Positions 1 through 11,743 of a stretch of 44,809 nucleotides of DNA are shown piece by piece. The notes beneath the pieces are model-generated. The model was not told the DNA's origin, ran no database searches, and saw only the letters and a program-made list of their open reading frames with translations. Source of the DNA: Myxococcales bacterium (lineage in GTDB: Bacteria; Myxococcota; Bradymonadia; UBA7976; UBA1532); NCBI GenBank assembly GCA_020633515.1, contig JACKDM010000041.1, positions 1 through 44,809 of the forward strand. Direction: 5' to 3'. Both the position numbers and the translations under genes were made by a program. How positions within the stretch are numbered: position 1 is the stretch's first letter; every line of letters begins with the position of its first letter.

Positions 1-3000
1 GACCTGGCCCACGGCGCATTCGTTGGCGCCGAACGCGCACCCGTTGCAGCGGTTGTCGTCCGGGTCGGCGGCGGGATCGACGCACGCGGCGGGCTGGCCG
101 GGGGTGATGCAGCACAGGCGGGTCTCGTTGGGGGCGCCGGTGTTGCAGGTGGTGTGGTCGTTGATGTCACAGGCGCCGCAGCGACCCTGGAAGCAGTAGT
201 CGCCGAGGTCGGGGTCGGCGCGGCACTCGGTGTTGCCGGCGGCGCCGTTCTGGCAGCCACGACAGGCGATGACCCCCGCCTGGGCGCGACAGATCGGGGT
301 GTTGCTCACCGGGTTGCAGCCGTCGTTGGTGCCGGGCCGGCAGACCTCGCAGGTGCCCGCGACACAGAACTCACCGCCGCCGCAGTCGCCGTCGTCGGCG
401 CACTCGACGCAGGCGCCGCCCACGCAGAGGCGGTCGGGCGCGCAGGGGCCGCGGGTGTTGCCGCAGACGCAGCCGCGGGCGTCGCAGGTGTCGGCGAGAT
501 CGAGGTCGCAGGCGCCGGCGGCGCCGCAGGCGGTGCACTGGTTGAGCTGCACGCCGACGCAGTCGGGGGTGCCGCCCGCGAGGCAGCAGAGCTCGGCGGC
601 GCCGCAGCCGGTGTGGTTCGCGGTGAGGCACTCGACGCAGGAGTTGACGCTGCAGTAGGGGCGGCCCGGGTTGCCGGCGCAGCGGCCGTTCTGCCCGGCG
701 CAGCCGACGCAGGTCAGCGACGCCGGGTCGCACCAGGGCGCGGCGCTGGCGAGGTCGCAGCCGGCGTTGCCCTGGGTGGGGTCACACTGCGCGCAGATCC
801 GGCCGCCGCCGGCGACGGCGACACACTGGGTGCCGTTCGGGTTGCCGGCGCAGTCGTTGTCGACCGCGCAGCCGCAGACGTTGCCGGCGACGCAGACCGG
901 CTCGTTGCTGGCGGCGACGCAGCCATCGGCGCGGCCGTCGCACTCGGCGCACGCGCCGCTCGCGAGGCACTGGCCGCCGTTGCCGGGGTGGGCGCCGCAG
1001 GCGGCGTCGTTGGCGCACGGCACGCAGGTGTAGGTGGCCGGGTCGCAGATCGGGCGGTTGCCGGCGGGATCACAGCCGGCGTGGTCGACCGGATCGCAGG
1101 CATGGCAGGCGCCTTCCCGCGCGCTGCCGTCGGTGAGGATGCACTGGCCGCGACCGGCGGCGGCGGGGCACTCGGCGTCGCTCTGGCAGGCGCGGCAGGT
1201 GTTGGTGTCGTTGCCGGCGATGTCATCGCCGCAGATCGGAGCCGTCGAGAGCGGGTCGCAGTCGGCGTCGGCGCGGCACTCGGAGCAGACGCCCTGCGGG
1301 CTCGCGCCGAGGCAGTAGGGCTGCGGGTCGTCGCACTCGATCCCGTTGCCGCAGCGGCAGGTGCGGTTGACGCAGGCGTTGCTGCCGTCGGTCGCGGGGT
1401 CGCCGTCGGCGTCGCAGGCGACACCGCACGCGGCGCACTGGGTGTCGGGATCGGTGCCCTGGCAGGCGTAGGGCTGGTCGGCGCCGCCCTGGCAGCAGAG
1501 CTGGTTGGCGGGGCAGGCCGCGTGACCCTCGGGATCGCAGGCTTCGCAGCGGCCTTCGAAGCAGTAGCCAGCGCCGCACTCCGTGTCATCGCGGCAGGGG
1601 CGGCAGGCGCGGAGCCCGCGGTCGCAGATGGGGTCGTCGCGGTCGCAACCCGAGTTGGTGTCGGGGTTGCAGCCGGCGCAGGAGCCATCGGCGAGGCACT
1701 GCACGCCCGGCCCGCACTCGGCGGCGTTGCGGCAGCCGCGGCAGGCGGTGCCGTTGTCGCAGATCGGGGTGACGCCGCCGCAGCCGTCATCGTCGGTCGG
1801 ATCGCAGAGCTGGCAGTTGGGGGCGACGCAGACATCGCGCCCACCCCCCCGCAGGAAGCACTGCGCGTCGTTGGCGCAGGCCACGCAGGTCCGCGAGGAG
1901 GGATCGCAGATCGGCGCCGCGCTCACCTCGGGGCAGCCACCGGCGTCGGTCGGATCACCCGGATCACACCGCTCGCAGCGGCCGCTGACGCACTGGAGCC
2001 GGCCGTCGGCGCGGCCGGCGCACTGGGTGTCGTTGGCGCAGCCGACGCAGCGGAAGGTGGCGCCGTCACAGACCGGGGTGGCCGAGTTGGCGTCGCAGCC
2101 GTCGTTGTTGGCCGGGTCGCACGCGCGGCACGCGCCGCGCTGGGCGCCGGCGGTGATGCACTGGAGGCCGGCGCCGCACTCGCCGTCGTTCTGGCAGGCG
2201 CGGCAGGCGCGGTTGCCGACGGCGCCGCCGCAGATGGGGGTCGTGCTCGCGGCGTTGCAGCCGGCGTTGCCGGCGGGATCACACAGCTCGCAGCGGGTGG
2301 CGCCAGCGGTGGTGACACACTCGTTGCGGGCACCGCGCGCGCTGACACACTCGGCGTCGTTGGCGCAGGGGCGGCAGGCGCCGTTGCTGGCGCAGTAGGG
2401 GGTGACGCTGGCTTCGACGCAGCCATCCTGGGTGTCGGGGTCGCACTGGGTGCAGGCGCCGCTGGCGATGCACTGGCTGCCATTGTCGGGGTTGTCGGCG
2501 CACTCGGCGTCGTTGGCGCAGGCGCGGCAGATCTCGGTGGCGTCGCAGACAGGCGCGGTGCTGGCGGCGATGCAGGGATCGTCGGTGGCCGGGTCGCAGC
2601 CGACGCAGCGGCCTTGCAGGCACTGCTGGTTGCCGGGGCATTCGGCGGCGCCGGTGCAGCCGCGGCAGGTCCGGGTGTCGTTGTCGCAGATGGGCGACGC
2701 GCCATCACAGCCGGCGTCGGTGTCTCGATCACAGGCGACACACCGGCCCCCGTCGCAATAGTCGAGCCCGCCCGGGCGGCTCTGGCAGTCGAGGTCGTTC
2801 TGGCAGATACGGCAGGTGCCATTCGCCGCGCAGATGGGGGCGGCGCTCGCTTCGAGGCAGCCATCGTGATTCGCCGGATCACACTGCCGGCAGAAGCCAT
2901 CGTCGCACTGCGGGCGGGTGGGATCGAGGCAGCGGGCGTCGGTCGCGACGCCGCCGACGAGGCACGACTGACAGAGGAAGGTCGCCGGGTCGCAGTAGGG

Positions 3001-6000
3001 CAGGGGACCGGTGCCATCGCAGCCGCGGTTCTGCGGGCCGGGCTGGCACTGGCGGCAGCGCCCGTCGACGCAGAGATCGGCGCCGGGGCACTGGTCGTCG
3101 TTCTGGCAGGGGCCGCACGCGGTGCCCGCGGCGTTGCAGATGGGACGCGCCGGATCGACGCAGCCGGTGGTGGAGTTCGGCTGGCAGAGCTTGCAGGTGC
3201 CGCCCACGCACTGGTCGAGCCCGCCCGGGCGCGCGTTGCACTCGCTGCTGTTGGCGCAGGTGCGGCAGGTGGCGGCGCCGAGGTCGCAGATCGGCTCGGC
3301 GTCGGCCTCGCCGCAGCCGTCGTGGTTGCGGGGGTCGCACTCGGCGCAGCGGTCGCCGATGCACTGGGTCAGGCCGTCGCGGTTGTCGACGCAGCGGCTG
3401 TCCTGGCCGACGACGCCGGTGCCGCAGGCGACGCACACGAACTGGGTCGAGTCGCAGAAGGGCGCGGCGCTCGCGGCCACGCAGCCGGCGCTGCGCTGGC
3501 CGGCGGTGGGATCGCAGGCGCGGCACGAGCCGGCGACACACTCGGGGCCGACGGGGCTGGCCGGGTGGCCGTCGAGCGCGCGGCAGTCGCGGTCGGCGTC
3601 GCAGCCTTCGCAGGTGCGGGTCGCGGCGTTGCAGGCGGGGGTCGCGCTGCGGGGGTCGCAGCCGGCGAAGTCGCCCGGGTCGCAGACGTGGCACTCACCG
3701 CCGACGCACTGGTTGCGGCCGTCGCCGCGGCTCTGGCACTGCGCGTCGCCGGCGAGGTTCTGCCCGCCGTCCTCGGCGCAGCGGCGGCAGCTCCCGGTCG
3801 CGTCGCAGTACGCCGTCTCCGGGCAGCCGACGTGGGTCACCGGGTCGCACTCGGTGCAGCGGCCGTTGACGCAGCCGAAGCGGTCCTCGTCGAGGCCGCG
3901 CTCGGTGTCGAGCGCGACGCACTCGGCGGCCGAGGCGCAGAGGCGGCAGGTGCGCCCGGCGGCGTCGCAGATCGGCAGGTCGCCGAACGGGTCGCAGCCG
4001 ACGTTCTCCTCGCCCGGCCGCGGATCACACTGCGCGCAGCGGCCTTCGACGCACTCGAGCGGCGCGAGCGCGGGGTCGCGGCCCCGGTTGCACTGGCCGT
4101 CGTCGGCGCAGGGCGCGCAGGTGAAGTCGGGGCGGCAGACGGGGTTTCGCGGGTCGTCGCAGCCGGCGTTGTCGACCGGGTCGCAGAGCTTGCACTGCCC
4201 GGCGGCGGCGCCGGCGGCGATGCACTGGTCGAGGCCGCCGGGGCGGGCGGCGCAGTCGAGGTCGCGGGCGCACGGCACGCAGTCGCCGGCGTCGCAGATG
4301 GGGCGCGCGTCGGTCTCGACACATCCCTCGTGGTCGGCGGGGCGGCACTGGCGGCACTCGCGCAGGAAGCAGTAGGCCCGCTCGGCGGCAGGCGCGAGCG
4401 GGCCCGGGCCGTCGGGGTCGTCCTGCGAGTCGGGGTGGGAGGGGCACTCGTCGTCGCTGATGCAGCCGCGGCAGACGAAGACATCGCCGTTGCGCTCGCA
4501 GACGGGCGCGGCGCTCAGCGGCAGGCAGCTCGCGTTGGTGCCCGGCTCGCAGCCGGTGCACTGGCCGTTGACGCACTGCTTGGGCTCGGCGCCGGGCGGG
4601 CTGATCACGCCGCACTCGGGCGTGTCGTCGCAGGGGCGGCAGTCGAAGCTCACCGCGTCGCAGACCGGGGCGAGGGCGTCACCGCAGCCGGCGTAGTCGG
4701 CGGGGTCGCAGATGACGCAGCGCCCGGCGACGCACTGGTTGCGGTCGCCGGGGCGCGTGTTGCACTCGGCGTCGCCCTGGCAGGCGCGGCAGGTGTTGCC
4801 GTCCGGGTTGCAGATCGGGCTGTCGCCATCTTCGGGGCAGCCGTACTCGGCGAGCGCGTCGGGGCTGCCTTCGCGCACGCGCGGGTCGCACTCGAAGCAG
4901 CCGCTGCCGACGCACTGGCGGCGGCCCTCGGCGTTGGCGGCGGGGGCGTTCTCGCAGTAGCCGTCGTCGTCGGCGATGCACTCGCGGCACTCGCGGTCGA
5001 CGCAGGCGCTGAAGTCACGGTCGGGGCAGCCGAGGTCGGTCTCGCACTCTTCGCACTGCGCGGCGCGGAGGTCGCACCCGGGCGAGGCGGGGTCTTCGTC
5101 GCAGGCCGGTGGGCGGATGCAGGTCGCGCGCTCGCCGAGGCATTCGGGGTTGCTGCCGCAGAGGCATCGCCGGTCGACGCAGCGGTTGGCGATGGCGAGG
5201 TTGCAGGGCTGGTTGCACTCGGTGCACTGGCCGTCGGGGCTGGTCGGCTGGCAGATGCCGTTGCAGCACAGCTCGTTCGACGCGCAGTCGCCGTTGTCGA
5301 GGCATTCGAGGCACTGGCCGGCGACGCAGTACGGCGCGGGCTCGCCGCAGGCGGGGCCGAAGCCGCAGGCGCAGGCGCGGTCGGCGCAGGCGTCGGCGGT
5401 CTGGATCCGCTCGCCGCGGCGCACGACGACGCAGGGCTCGCCGCAGGCGCCGCACTGCTCGTTCGCGCCGGGGCCGAAGCCGGTGGGCTGGCAGGCAGGG
5501 ATCCCGCCGGTGGCGCAGCAGAGCTGGTTGGGCTGGCAGCCGGCGTGGTCGGCGGGGTCGCAGGCGACGCAGCGGTCGTCGACGCATTGGCTTCCGCTGA
5601 TGTCACCATCGCAGTCGCTGTCATCGGCGCAGGGCTCGCAGCCGATGCGTTCGTCGACGCGGCCATCGCAGTCGTCGTCGACGCCGTCGCAGCAGCGCGC
5701 GTCGCCGGCGGGGCAGGCTTCGTCGGGGGCTGCTTCGCGCGCGGTGGCATCGCAGACCACCATGCCTTGCTCGGCGTCGCAGATCGTGCGGCCGGTGTCC
5801 TGGCAGGCGCCTTCGCCGACGGTGCAGGCCTCGCCCACGCCGACGATGGCTTCGTCGATGCGGGCGTCGCAGTCGTTGTCGAGGCCGTCGCAGACCTCAC
5901 CGGCACCGGGGATCTCTTCGTCGATGACGGCGTCGCAGTCGTTGTCCATGCCATCGCACACCTCGACGCCGCCGGCGGCGAACTCGGCGCCGGGCTGCGA

Positions 6001-6552
6001 GAGGCAGCGGCCGTCGTCGCCGGTGAAGGTGATGCGGGTGTCGCCGGCGAGGCTCGGGGTGGCCTCGTCTTCGAAGAGCTTGAGCGCGCAGCGCAGATCG
6101 GCGCGGCAGTCGGTGTCGAGCGCGAGGGTGTCGCAGATGGCGCCGGTGTCGTCGGCCTCGCGCAGGAAGTAGAGCGCCGCTTCGAGCGATCGGCCATGCG
6201 GCAGCTCGGCGCGGCCGTCGAAGGCGGGGGTGAGGCGGCCGGCTTCCCAGTGGAAGGCGACGCGGCGGGTGGGGGCGCCGTCGCGGCGCTCGCGCACGAG
6301 GAGGCAGGCGTTGACGAGGCCGTCGCCGACGCTCTGGTCGAGCTCGGCGCGGCAGGTGCTCGGGACGTGCGCGCTCGCGGCGTCGCCGTCGAGGGCTTCG
6401 TCGAGGGCGCCGAGGCAGGGGGTGACGTCGATCAGCACCCCGATCTCTTCGATGATGGGATCGGGCTCGGCGCAGGCGGCGAGGGTGATGAGGGTGAGGC
6501 CGAGCGCGAGGACGCGGGCGGTCGGTCGCGGGGATGTCATCTGCGAGTTCAT
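1..6552 (-). CDS. Giant cysteine-rich lipoprotein with MopE motifs (3' end beyond window)
   Basis: The minus-strand frame starting at ATG 6552 stays open to base 1, giving 2184 residues with no stop. A GAGAAGG ribosome site lies just upstream. The N-terminus is a lipoprotein signal with lipobox LAAC and lipidated Cys27. Residues about 28-185 form a unique domain. Three MopE-type motifs follow (VCDGMDNDCD, VCDGLDNDCD, CCDGVDDDCD; residues about 190-300). From about residue 300 to the edge the protein is built from dozens of units of roughly 45-50 residues with the pattern CDPxxxxGC...PICD...CRxCxNDxxC...QCxxGxC. A variant unit carrying LCC recurs at least five times. It is probably a surface-anchored, disulphide-rich, perhaps metal-binding structural or adhesive protein; no enzyme signature is visible. 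It is the third gene after a kinase and a repeat protein, 44 bp behind the latter. A long plus-strand open frame over it is a codon-bias shadow. Confidence 0.85.
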   Translation of the reverse strand, partial: MNSQMTSPRPTARVLALGLTLITLAACAEPDPIIEEIGVLIDVTPCLGALDEALDGDAASAHVPSTCRAELDQSVGDGLVNACLLVRERRDGAPTRRVAFHWEAGRLTPAFDGRAELPHGRSLEAALYFLREADDTGAICDTLALDTDCRADLRCALKLFEDEATPSLAGDTRITFTGDDGRCLSQPGAEFAAGGVEVCDGMDNDCDAVIDEEIPGAGEVCDGLDNDCDARIDEAIVGVGEACTVGEGACQDTGRTICDAEQGMVVCDATAREAAPDEACPAGDARCCDGVDDDCDGRVDERIGCEPCADDSDCDGDISGSQCVDDRCVACDPADHAGCQPNQLCCATGGIPACQPTGFGPGANEQCGACGEPCVVVRRGERIQTADACADRACACGFGPACGEPAPYCVAGQCLECLDNGDCASNELCCNGICQPTSPDGQCTECNQPCNLAIANRCVDRRCLCGSNPECLGERATCIRPPACDEDPASPGCDLRAAQCEECETDLGCPDRDFSACVDRECRECIADDDGYCENAPAANAEGRRQCVGSGCFECDPRVREGSPDALAEYGCPEDGDSPICNPDGNTCRACQGDAECNTRPGDRNQCVAGRCVICDPADYAGCGDALAPVCDAVSFDCRPCDDTPECGVISPPGAEPKQCVNGQCTGCEPGTNASCLPLSAAPVCERNGDVFVCRGCISDDECPSHPDSQDDPDGPGPLAPAAERAYCFLRECRQCRPADHEGCVETDARPICDAGDCVPCARDLDCAARPGGLDQCIAAGAAAGQCKLCDPVDNAGCDDPRNPVCRPDFTCAPCADDGQCNRGRDPALAPLECVEGRCAQCDPRPGEENVGCDPFGDLPICDAAGRTCRLCASAAECVALDTERGLDEDRFGCVNGRCTECDPVTHVGCPETAYCDATGSCRRCAEDGGQNLAGDAQCQSRGDGRNQCVGGECHVCDPGDFAGCDPRSATPACNAATRTCEGCDADRDCRALDGHPASPVGPECVAGSCRACDPTAGQRSAGCVAASAAPFCDSTQFVCVACGTGVVGQDSRCVDNRDGLTQCIGDRCAECDPRNHDGCGEADAEPICDLGAATCRTCANSSECNARPGGLDQCVGGTCKLCQPNSTTGCVDPARPICNAAGTACGPCQNDDQCPGADLCVDGRCRQCQPGPQNRGCDGTGPLPYCDPATFLCQSCLVGGVATDARCLDPTRPQCDDGFCRQCDPANHDGCLEASAAPICAANGTCRICQNDLDCQSRPGGLDYCDGGRCVACDRDTDAGCDGASPICDNDTRTCRGCTGAAECPGNQQCLQGRCVGCDPATDDPCIAASTAPVCDATEICRACANDAECADNPDNGSQCIASGACTQCDPDTQDGCVEASVTPYCASNGACRPCANDAECVSARGARNECVTTAGATRCELCDPAGNAGCNAASTTPICGGAVGNRACRACQNDGECGAGLQCITAGAQRGACRACDPANNDGCDANSATPVCDGATFRCVGCANDTQCAGRADGRLQCVSGRCERCDPGDPTDAGGCPEVSAAPICDPSSRTCVACANDAQCFLRGGGRDVCVAPNCQLCDPTDDDGCGGVTPICDNGTACRGCRNAAECGPGVQCLADGSCAGCNPDTNSGCDRDDPICDRGLRACRPCRDDTECGAGYCFEGRCEACDPEGHAACPANQLCCQGGADQPYACQGTDPDTQCAACGVACDADGDPATDGSNACVNRTCRCGNGIECDDPQPYCLGASPQGVCSECRADADCDPLSTAPICGDDIAGNDTNTCRACQSDAECPAAAGRGQCILTDGSAREGACHACDPVDHAGCDPAGNRPICDPATYTCVPCANDAACGAHPGNGGQCLASGACAECDGRADGCVAASNEPVCVAGNVCGCAVDNDCAGNPNGTQCVAVAGGGRICAQCDPTQGNAGCDLASAAPWCDPASLTCVGCAGQNGRCAGNPGRPYCSVNSCVECLTANHTGCGAAELCCLAGGTPDCVGVQLNQCTACGAAGACDLDLADTCDARGCVCGNTRGPCAPDRLCVGGACVECADDGDCGGGEFCVAGTCEVCRPGTNDGCNPVSNTPICRAQAGVIACRGCQNGAAGNTECRADPDLGDYCFQGRCGACDINDHTTCNTGAPNETRLCCITPGQPAACVDPAADPDDNRCNGCAFGANECAVGQV

Positions 6553-6596
6553 GGTTGCCTTCTCGATGAACGTGGTTCGCCCGAAGGTATGATGGG

Positions 6597-7238
6597 TCAA
6601 TCGGCCGCGTTGAATCGCATGACGTTCTTCGTCTTCGGCGCCTCGTCGCTCCCGAGGACGAGCCAGGCGACGCCGACGCCGACGACGGCGGCGCCGGCGG
6701 CGACGCCGGCGATGATCCAGGGGGTGCTCGAGTCGTCCTCCGCGGGCGCGGCCGGTTCCGGTGGCGCGGCGGTGGGGGGCGCGGGCTCGGGCTCGGCGGC
6801 CGGTGGCGGCGCGGGGGTGACGGGCGCGGGCACGAACGACGGCGCGGGGGGCTCGGGCGCGGGGCAGTGCACGGTGGTGGCCTCGGCGCCGGCGGTGGCG
6901 ATGTCGGCGAGGCGCTTGCGGTCGGCGAGCTTCGCGGCGCGCTGGTAGGCGTCGCTGGCGCGGCAGTAGCCCTGCGCATCACCGCTGCGCTCGGCGCCGC
7001 GGCGGAAGGCCTCGCCGGCGCTGATGAGGAGGCGGACCTTCGAGGCGGCGCAGGCGGGGTCGTCGGCGCTCTCGCTGAAGAGGCGCCCGGCTTCGTCGAA
7101 GCGCTCGGCGCCGTAGGCGGCGTTGGCGGCGCGGTAGCAGTCGCGCGCGGCGGCGGGCCCGGCGCCGAGGGTGAGGGCGAGGGTGAGGGCGAGGGCGAGG
7201 GCGAGCGCGGGGACGGGGGCGAGCGGGGGCGCGCGCAC
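6597..7238 (-). CDS. Secreted helical-repeat (TPR-like) protein with C-terminal membrane helix
   Basis: 213 residues from GTG 7238, chosen because AGGAGG sits five bases upstream and a signal peptide (LALALALTLALTLGAGPAAA) follows at once; the frame is open further upstream but lies inside the kinase gene. The mature part begins DCYRAANAAYGAERFDEAG and contains paired helices typical of tetratricopeptide-like repeats, with several cysteines. A Pro/Ala-rich linker follows (about residues 115-160). A single hydrophobic helix (WIIAGVAAGAAVVGVGVAWL) and a short charged tail end the protein. The start is only 8 bp after the stop of the kinase at 7247-8931, so the two are probably one transcript. 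The same pairing occurs at 35993-38768. It may be an accessory partner or substrate presenter of the kinase; that role is inference. Confidence 0.8.
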   Translation of the reverse strand: MRAPPLAPVPALALALALTLALTLGAGPAAARDCYRAANAAYGAERFDEAGRLFSESADDPACAASKVRLLISAGEAFRRGAERSGDAQGYCRASDAYQRAAKLADRKRLADIATAGAEATTVHCPAPEPPAPSFVPAPVTPAPPPAAEPEPAPPTAAPPEPAAPAEDDSSTPWIIAGVAAGAAVVGVGVAWLVLGSDEAPKTKNVMRFNAAD

Positions 7239-7246
7239 GGGACCTC

Positions 7247-8931
7247 CTATCGGTCGAGGCAGTTGCCGGGGAGCCGCGCCTTGCACTCGTCTTCGTAGGT
7301 GCTGCGCAGGGGCTCGGCGCGGGCGGCGTCGAGGGCTTCGAGGCGGGTGAGCAGGCCCGGGATCTTCTTGCATTCGCAGGCTTCGAGCAGGCCGTCGATC
7401 TCGGCGGCGAGCGCGGCGGGTGATGGTGGCGCCGGCGCGGGTCGGGGCGGGGGCGGCCGGGTGGCGGTCGCGCGCGACGGGCGCGGGGGCGTGGCTTGCT
7501 CGGGGCGCGCGGGGGCGGGCGGCGTGGCTTTGGCTGACTCGGTCCGAGTGGAGCGGGCGGCGGGCTGCCGGCGCGTGCGATCGGGCCGGCGGGGCTCGGA
7601 GCGCTGATGGCGGGCGGAGCGGGCGCGGCGTGGGCTGCTCGGCGCGGGCGAGCGGCTCGGTGGGGCTCGGCGTGGTGCCGGCGGGCGGGGCGGCGGGCGC
7701 GTGGAGGGCGGCGAGGCGCGGCGAGGGTCGCGGGCGGCGGGGTCGCGGGCGCGTCGAGGGCGGCCCGGGCGGGCTCGTCGGCGGCGGCGTCGGGGTCGTC
7801 GATCGCGACGCCGGCTTCGAAGGTGAGCAGCTCCTCGGGGTCATCGGGCGCCTCGCGCGGGGTCGGCTGCGTCGCCGTGGCGGGCTCGGCTTCACCGCTC
7901 GGCTGCATCAGCCGGATGGCGAGGCCGATCGCGGCGCCGGCGAGCACGAGCGCGGCGATGGTGAGCAGCCGGCGCCCGCCCGGCTGCTTCGGGGGCGCGG
8001 GCGGTGGTAACGCGCGCTCGCCGCGGGCGCTCGTCGTCTCGCCGTCGCTCGTGACCATCGGCGGGATCGAGGCGGCGCGCGCGGGCAGGCTGCCGATCGC
8101 GTCGAGCGCGGCGATCATGACCCGCGCGCTCGGGTAGCGATCGGCGGGCTCCTTCTCCATCGCGCGCGCGATCACCCGGTCGATCGCGGGCGCCGGGAAG
8201 GGCAGCGGCGGCGGCGGGGTGTCGAGGTGCATGCGGAGGATGTCGAACGGGATCGGCGACGAGAACGGCCCGTGGCCGGCGCAGAGGCGGTAGAGGGTGG
8301 CTCCCATCGCGTAGATGTCGGTCGTCGGGCCGATGGGACCCTGCCGGATCTGCTCGGGTGCCATGAAGGCGGGTGTGCCGAGGGTGGTGCCGGTGTGGGT
8401 GAGCCCGCCGTCGGTGGGATCGAGCTCGCCGGCGAGGACCTTGGCGATGCCGAAGTCGAGGACGCGCACCTCTTCGTCGCCGTCGACGCCGCGGGTGAGC
8501 ATGATGTTGGCGGGCTTGATGTCGCGGTGAACGATGCCGAGGCGGTGGGCCTCGTGGAGCGCGCCGAGGACGGCGCGGGTGATGGCGAGCGCGCGGGCCG
8601 GGGCGAAGGGGCCTTCGCTCGCGAGCGCGTCGGCGAGGGTGCGGCCGTCGACGTACTCCTGCACCATGTAGAAGATGCCGTCGGGCTCTTCGCCGAAGTC
8701 GAGCAGCATCACACAGGCGGGGTGGCGGAGGTGGGCCTGCACCTGCGCCTCACGCACGAAGCGGGCGATGAGGTCGTCGCGGCGGGTGTGAAGCCCGATC
8801 TTGACGGCGACGGTGCGCCCGAGCGGGTGGTGGGTCGCGCGATAGACGGCGCCGAAGCCGCCTTTGCCGATCAGGGCGTCGAGGTGATACTTGCTGGCGA
8901 TCGTTCGCCCGATCAGCTCTTCGGCTCTCAC
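7247..8931 (-). CDS. Transmembrane Ser/Thr protein kinase, frameshifted in the linker
   Basis: The start is GTG 8931 with GGAG six bases upstream. The catalytic domain is complete: glycine loop GKGGFGAVY (22-30), Lys44, HRDIKPAN with Asp137, DFG at 159-161 and APE at 191-193. A Pro-rich juxtamembrane segment leads to one membrane helix (about 321-342), so the kinase is cytoplasmic with an outside tail. The catalytic frame would read on to 6979 through meaningless Arg/Pro sequence. A conserved tail, ACECKKIPGLLTRLEALD ... YEDEC ... GNCLDR, lies in another frame and stops at TAG 7249-7247, directly before the next gene. A -1 change (one base missing, or a programmed shift) somewhere in the Pro/Ala-rich stretch about 7450-7720 reconciles the two; that stretch reads sensibly in all three frames, so more than one indel is possible. 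The coordinates give the inferred full gene of about 560 residues. Confidence 0.75.
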
Positions 8932-10414
8932 CGACTACTCCGTTCCCAGTGGCGGCATGATATGCCAGGGACACTGAAGAAGGAAACCTCGCCGTGCGAT
9001 TCGTCGGCTGCGGACGAGGTCGGTCGAGAGCGCGTCTCGCGCGGAGGTGATCGATGACTGCGCTGCCCTTGCTCCCTGAGTTCACCCACCCCGAGCGGCT
9101 GCCCGGCGAGCCGGCCGATGGGCCGCCGTCAGCGGGGTGGCTGGCGGGGGCGATCGCGCTGCGCTGCGTGCGGATCGCGGCGCTCGTCGTGGTCGGGGCG
9201 CCGCTGTGGCCGGTGTTTCTGTTGCTGGCGTGGCGCCTGGGGTGGCCGCCGACGGCGATGCGGTGGTCGCGGGCGCGGCGGTGGTGGCGGTTGATCGGGG
9301 AGGCGCCGGCGGCGCCGCGGGGGCCGGGGGGGATGACGCGGGGGTGGCTGCGGGTGCGGGTGGTCGATCATCTGGCGCGGGCGCCGTTCGCGGGGCTGGC
9401 GTGGCTGCTCGACGAGCTGCTGTGGGGGCGGCGGCTGGACGGGGTGGCGGTGGTGGCGCCGCTGATCGAGATCAGCGCGGCGCGGAGCGGGAGCACGCAG
9501 CTCGCGCGGTATCTGGAGGCGGATGAGACGCTGGCGGCGCCGTCGGCGGCGCAGATGTTCCTGCCTTGGCTGTGGCTGTGGCGGGTGGCGCGGCGGCTGG
9601 GGCGGGGGGTCGATCGGGCGCGGCTCGACGCGCGAGTTCACGCGCGGCTGCCGCCGGCGTTCGCGCAGCGGCACGAGGGCGATCTCTTCGGGACCGATAC
9701 CTTCGAGGCGCCGTTCTATCTGGCGCAAGGCATCACGATGTCGCTGTGGCTCGGGCCGGAGTGTTTCGCGCGGGAGTTCGGGCAGGGGGCGCTGCCGGAT
9801 GAGAACCGGGGGCTGTGGGAGGGTGACTTCGTCGCGTTCTTCGATCGGATCGCGCGCAAGACGTTGCTGTTTGCGGGGCCGCTGCCGGATGGCACGGCGC
9901 GGCGGGTGTTCATCAAGGGTCACTTCCTCGCGGCGGCGGATGCCCTGGCGCGGCGGTATCCGGACGCGCGCTTCCTGACGATGGCGCGGGCGCCGGGGCC
10001 GCGGATCCAGAGCACGGTGAACTTCTTGCGGGCGAACCCGATCGGGGGGCCGCTCGGGCCGCCGCCGTGGGGGGCGCTGGCGGAGGGGCTGGTGCGGAGC
10101 GAGATCGCGTATTGTGAGTCGGAGATGGCATGGTTCGGGGCCGATGGCGCGGATGCCGAGGATGCCATGCATGGGACGGGGCCGCGGCGGTGTGTGCTGC
10201 GCTTCGATGACTATGTCAGGGATCTCGAAGGCACGATGGCGAAGGTGTATCGAGAGTGCCTCGATCGGGATGTCTTGCCGCCGCATGTGCCGCGGAGTCA
10301 TGCGCCGCGGGTGCGCAAGGACTATCTGCTCGATCGGTCGCTGGCGCAGCTCGGGATCGATGGGGCGGGGCTCGATGCGCGGTTGAGTGGCTATCTGGCG
10401 TGGTGTCGGGGGGA

Positions 10415-11739
<1,325 letters not shown>

Positions 11740-11743
<4 letters not shown>

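Noticed and set aside
154..6948. Plus-strand open frame of 2264 codons
   Set aside because: It is the exact antisense register of the Cys-rich lipoprotein, gives only Ala/Gly/Val-rich low-complexity sequence and has no ribosome site or signal; GC bias removes stops.
6979..7246. Arg/Pro-rich extension of the first kinase past 7247
   Set aside because: It would overlap the start of the next gene and lacks the conserved tail, which is present in another frame with a well-placed stop.
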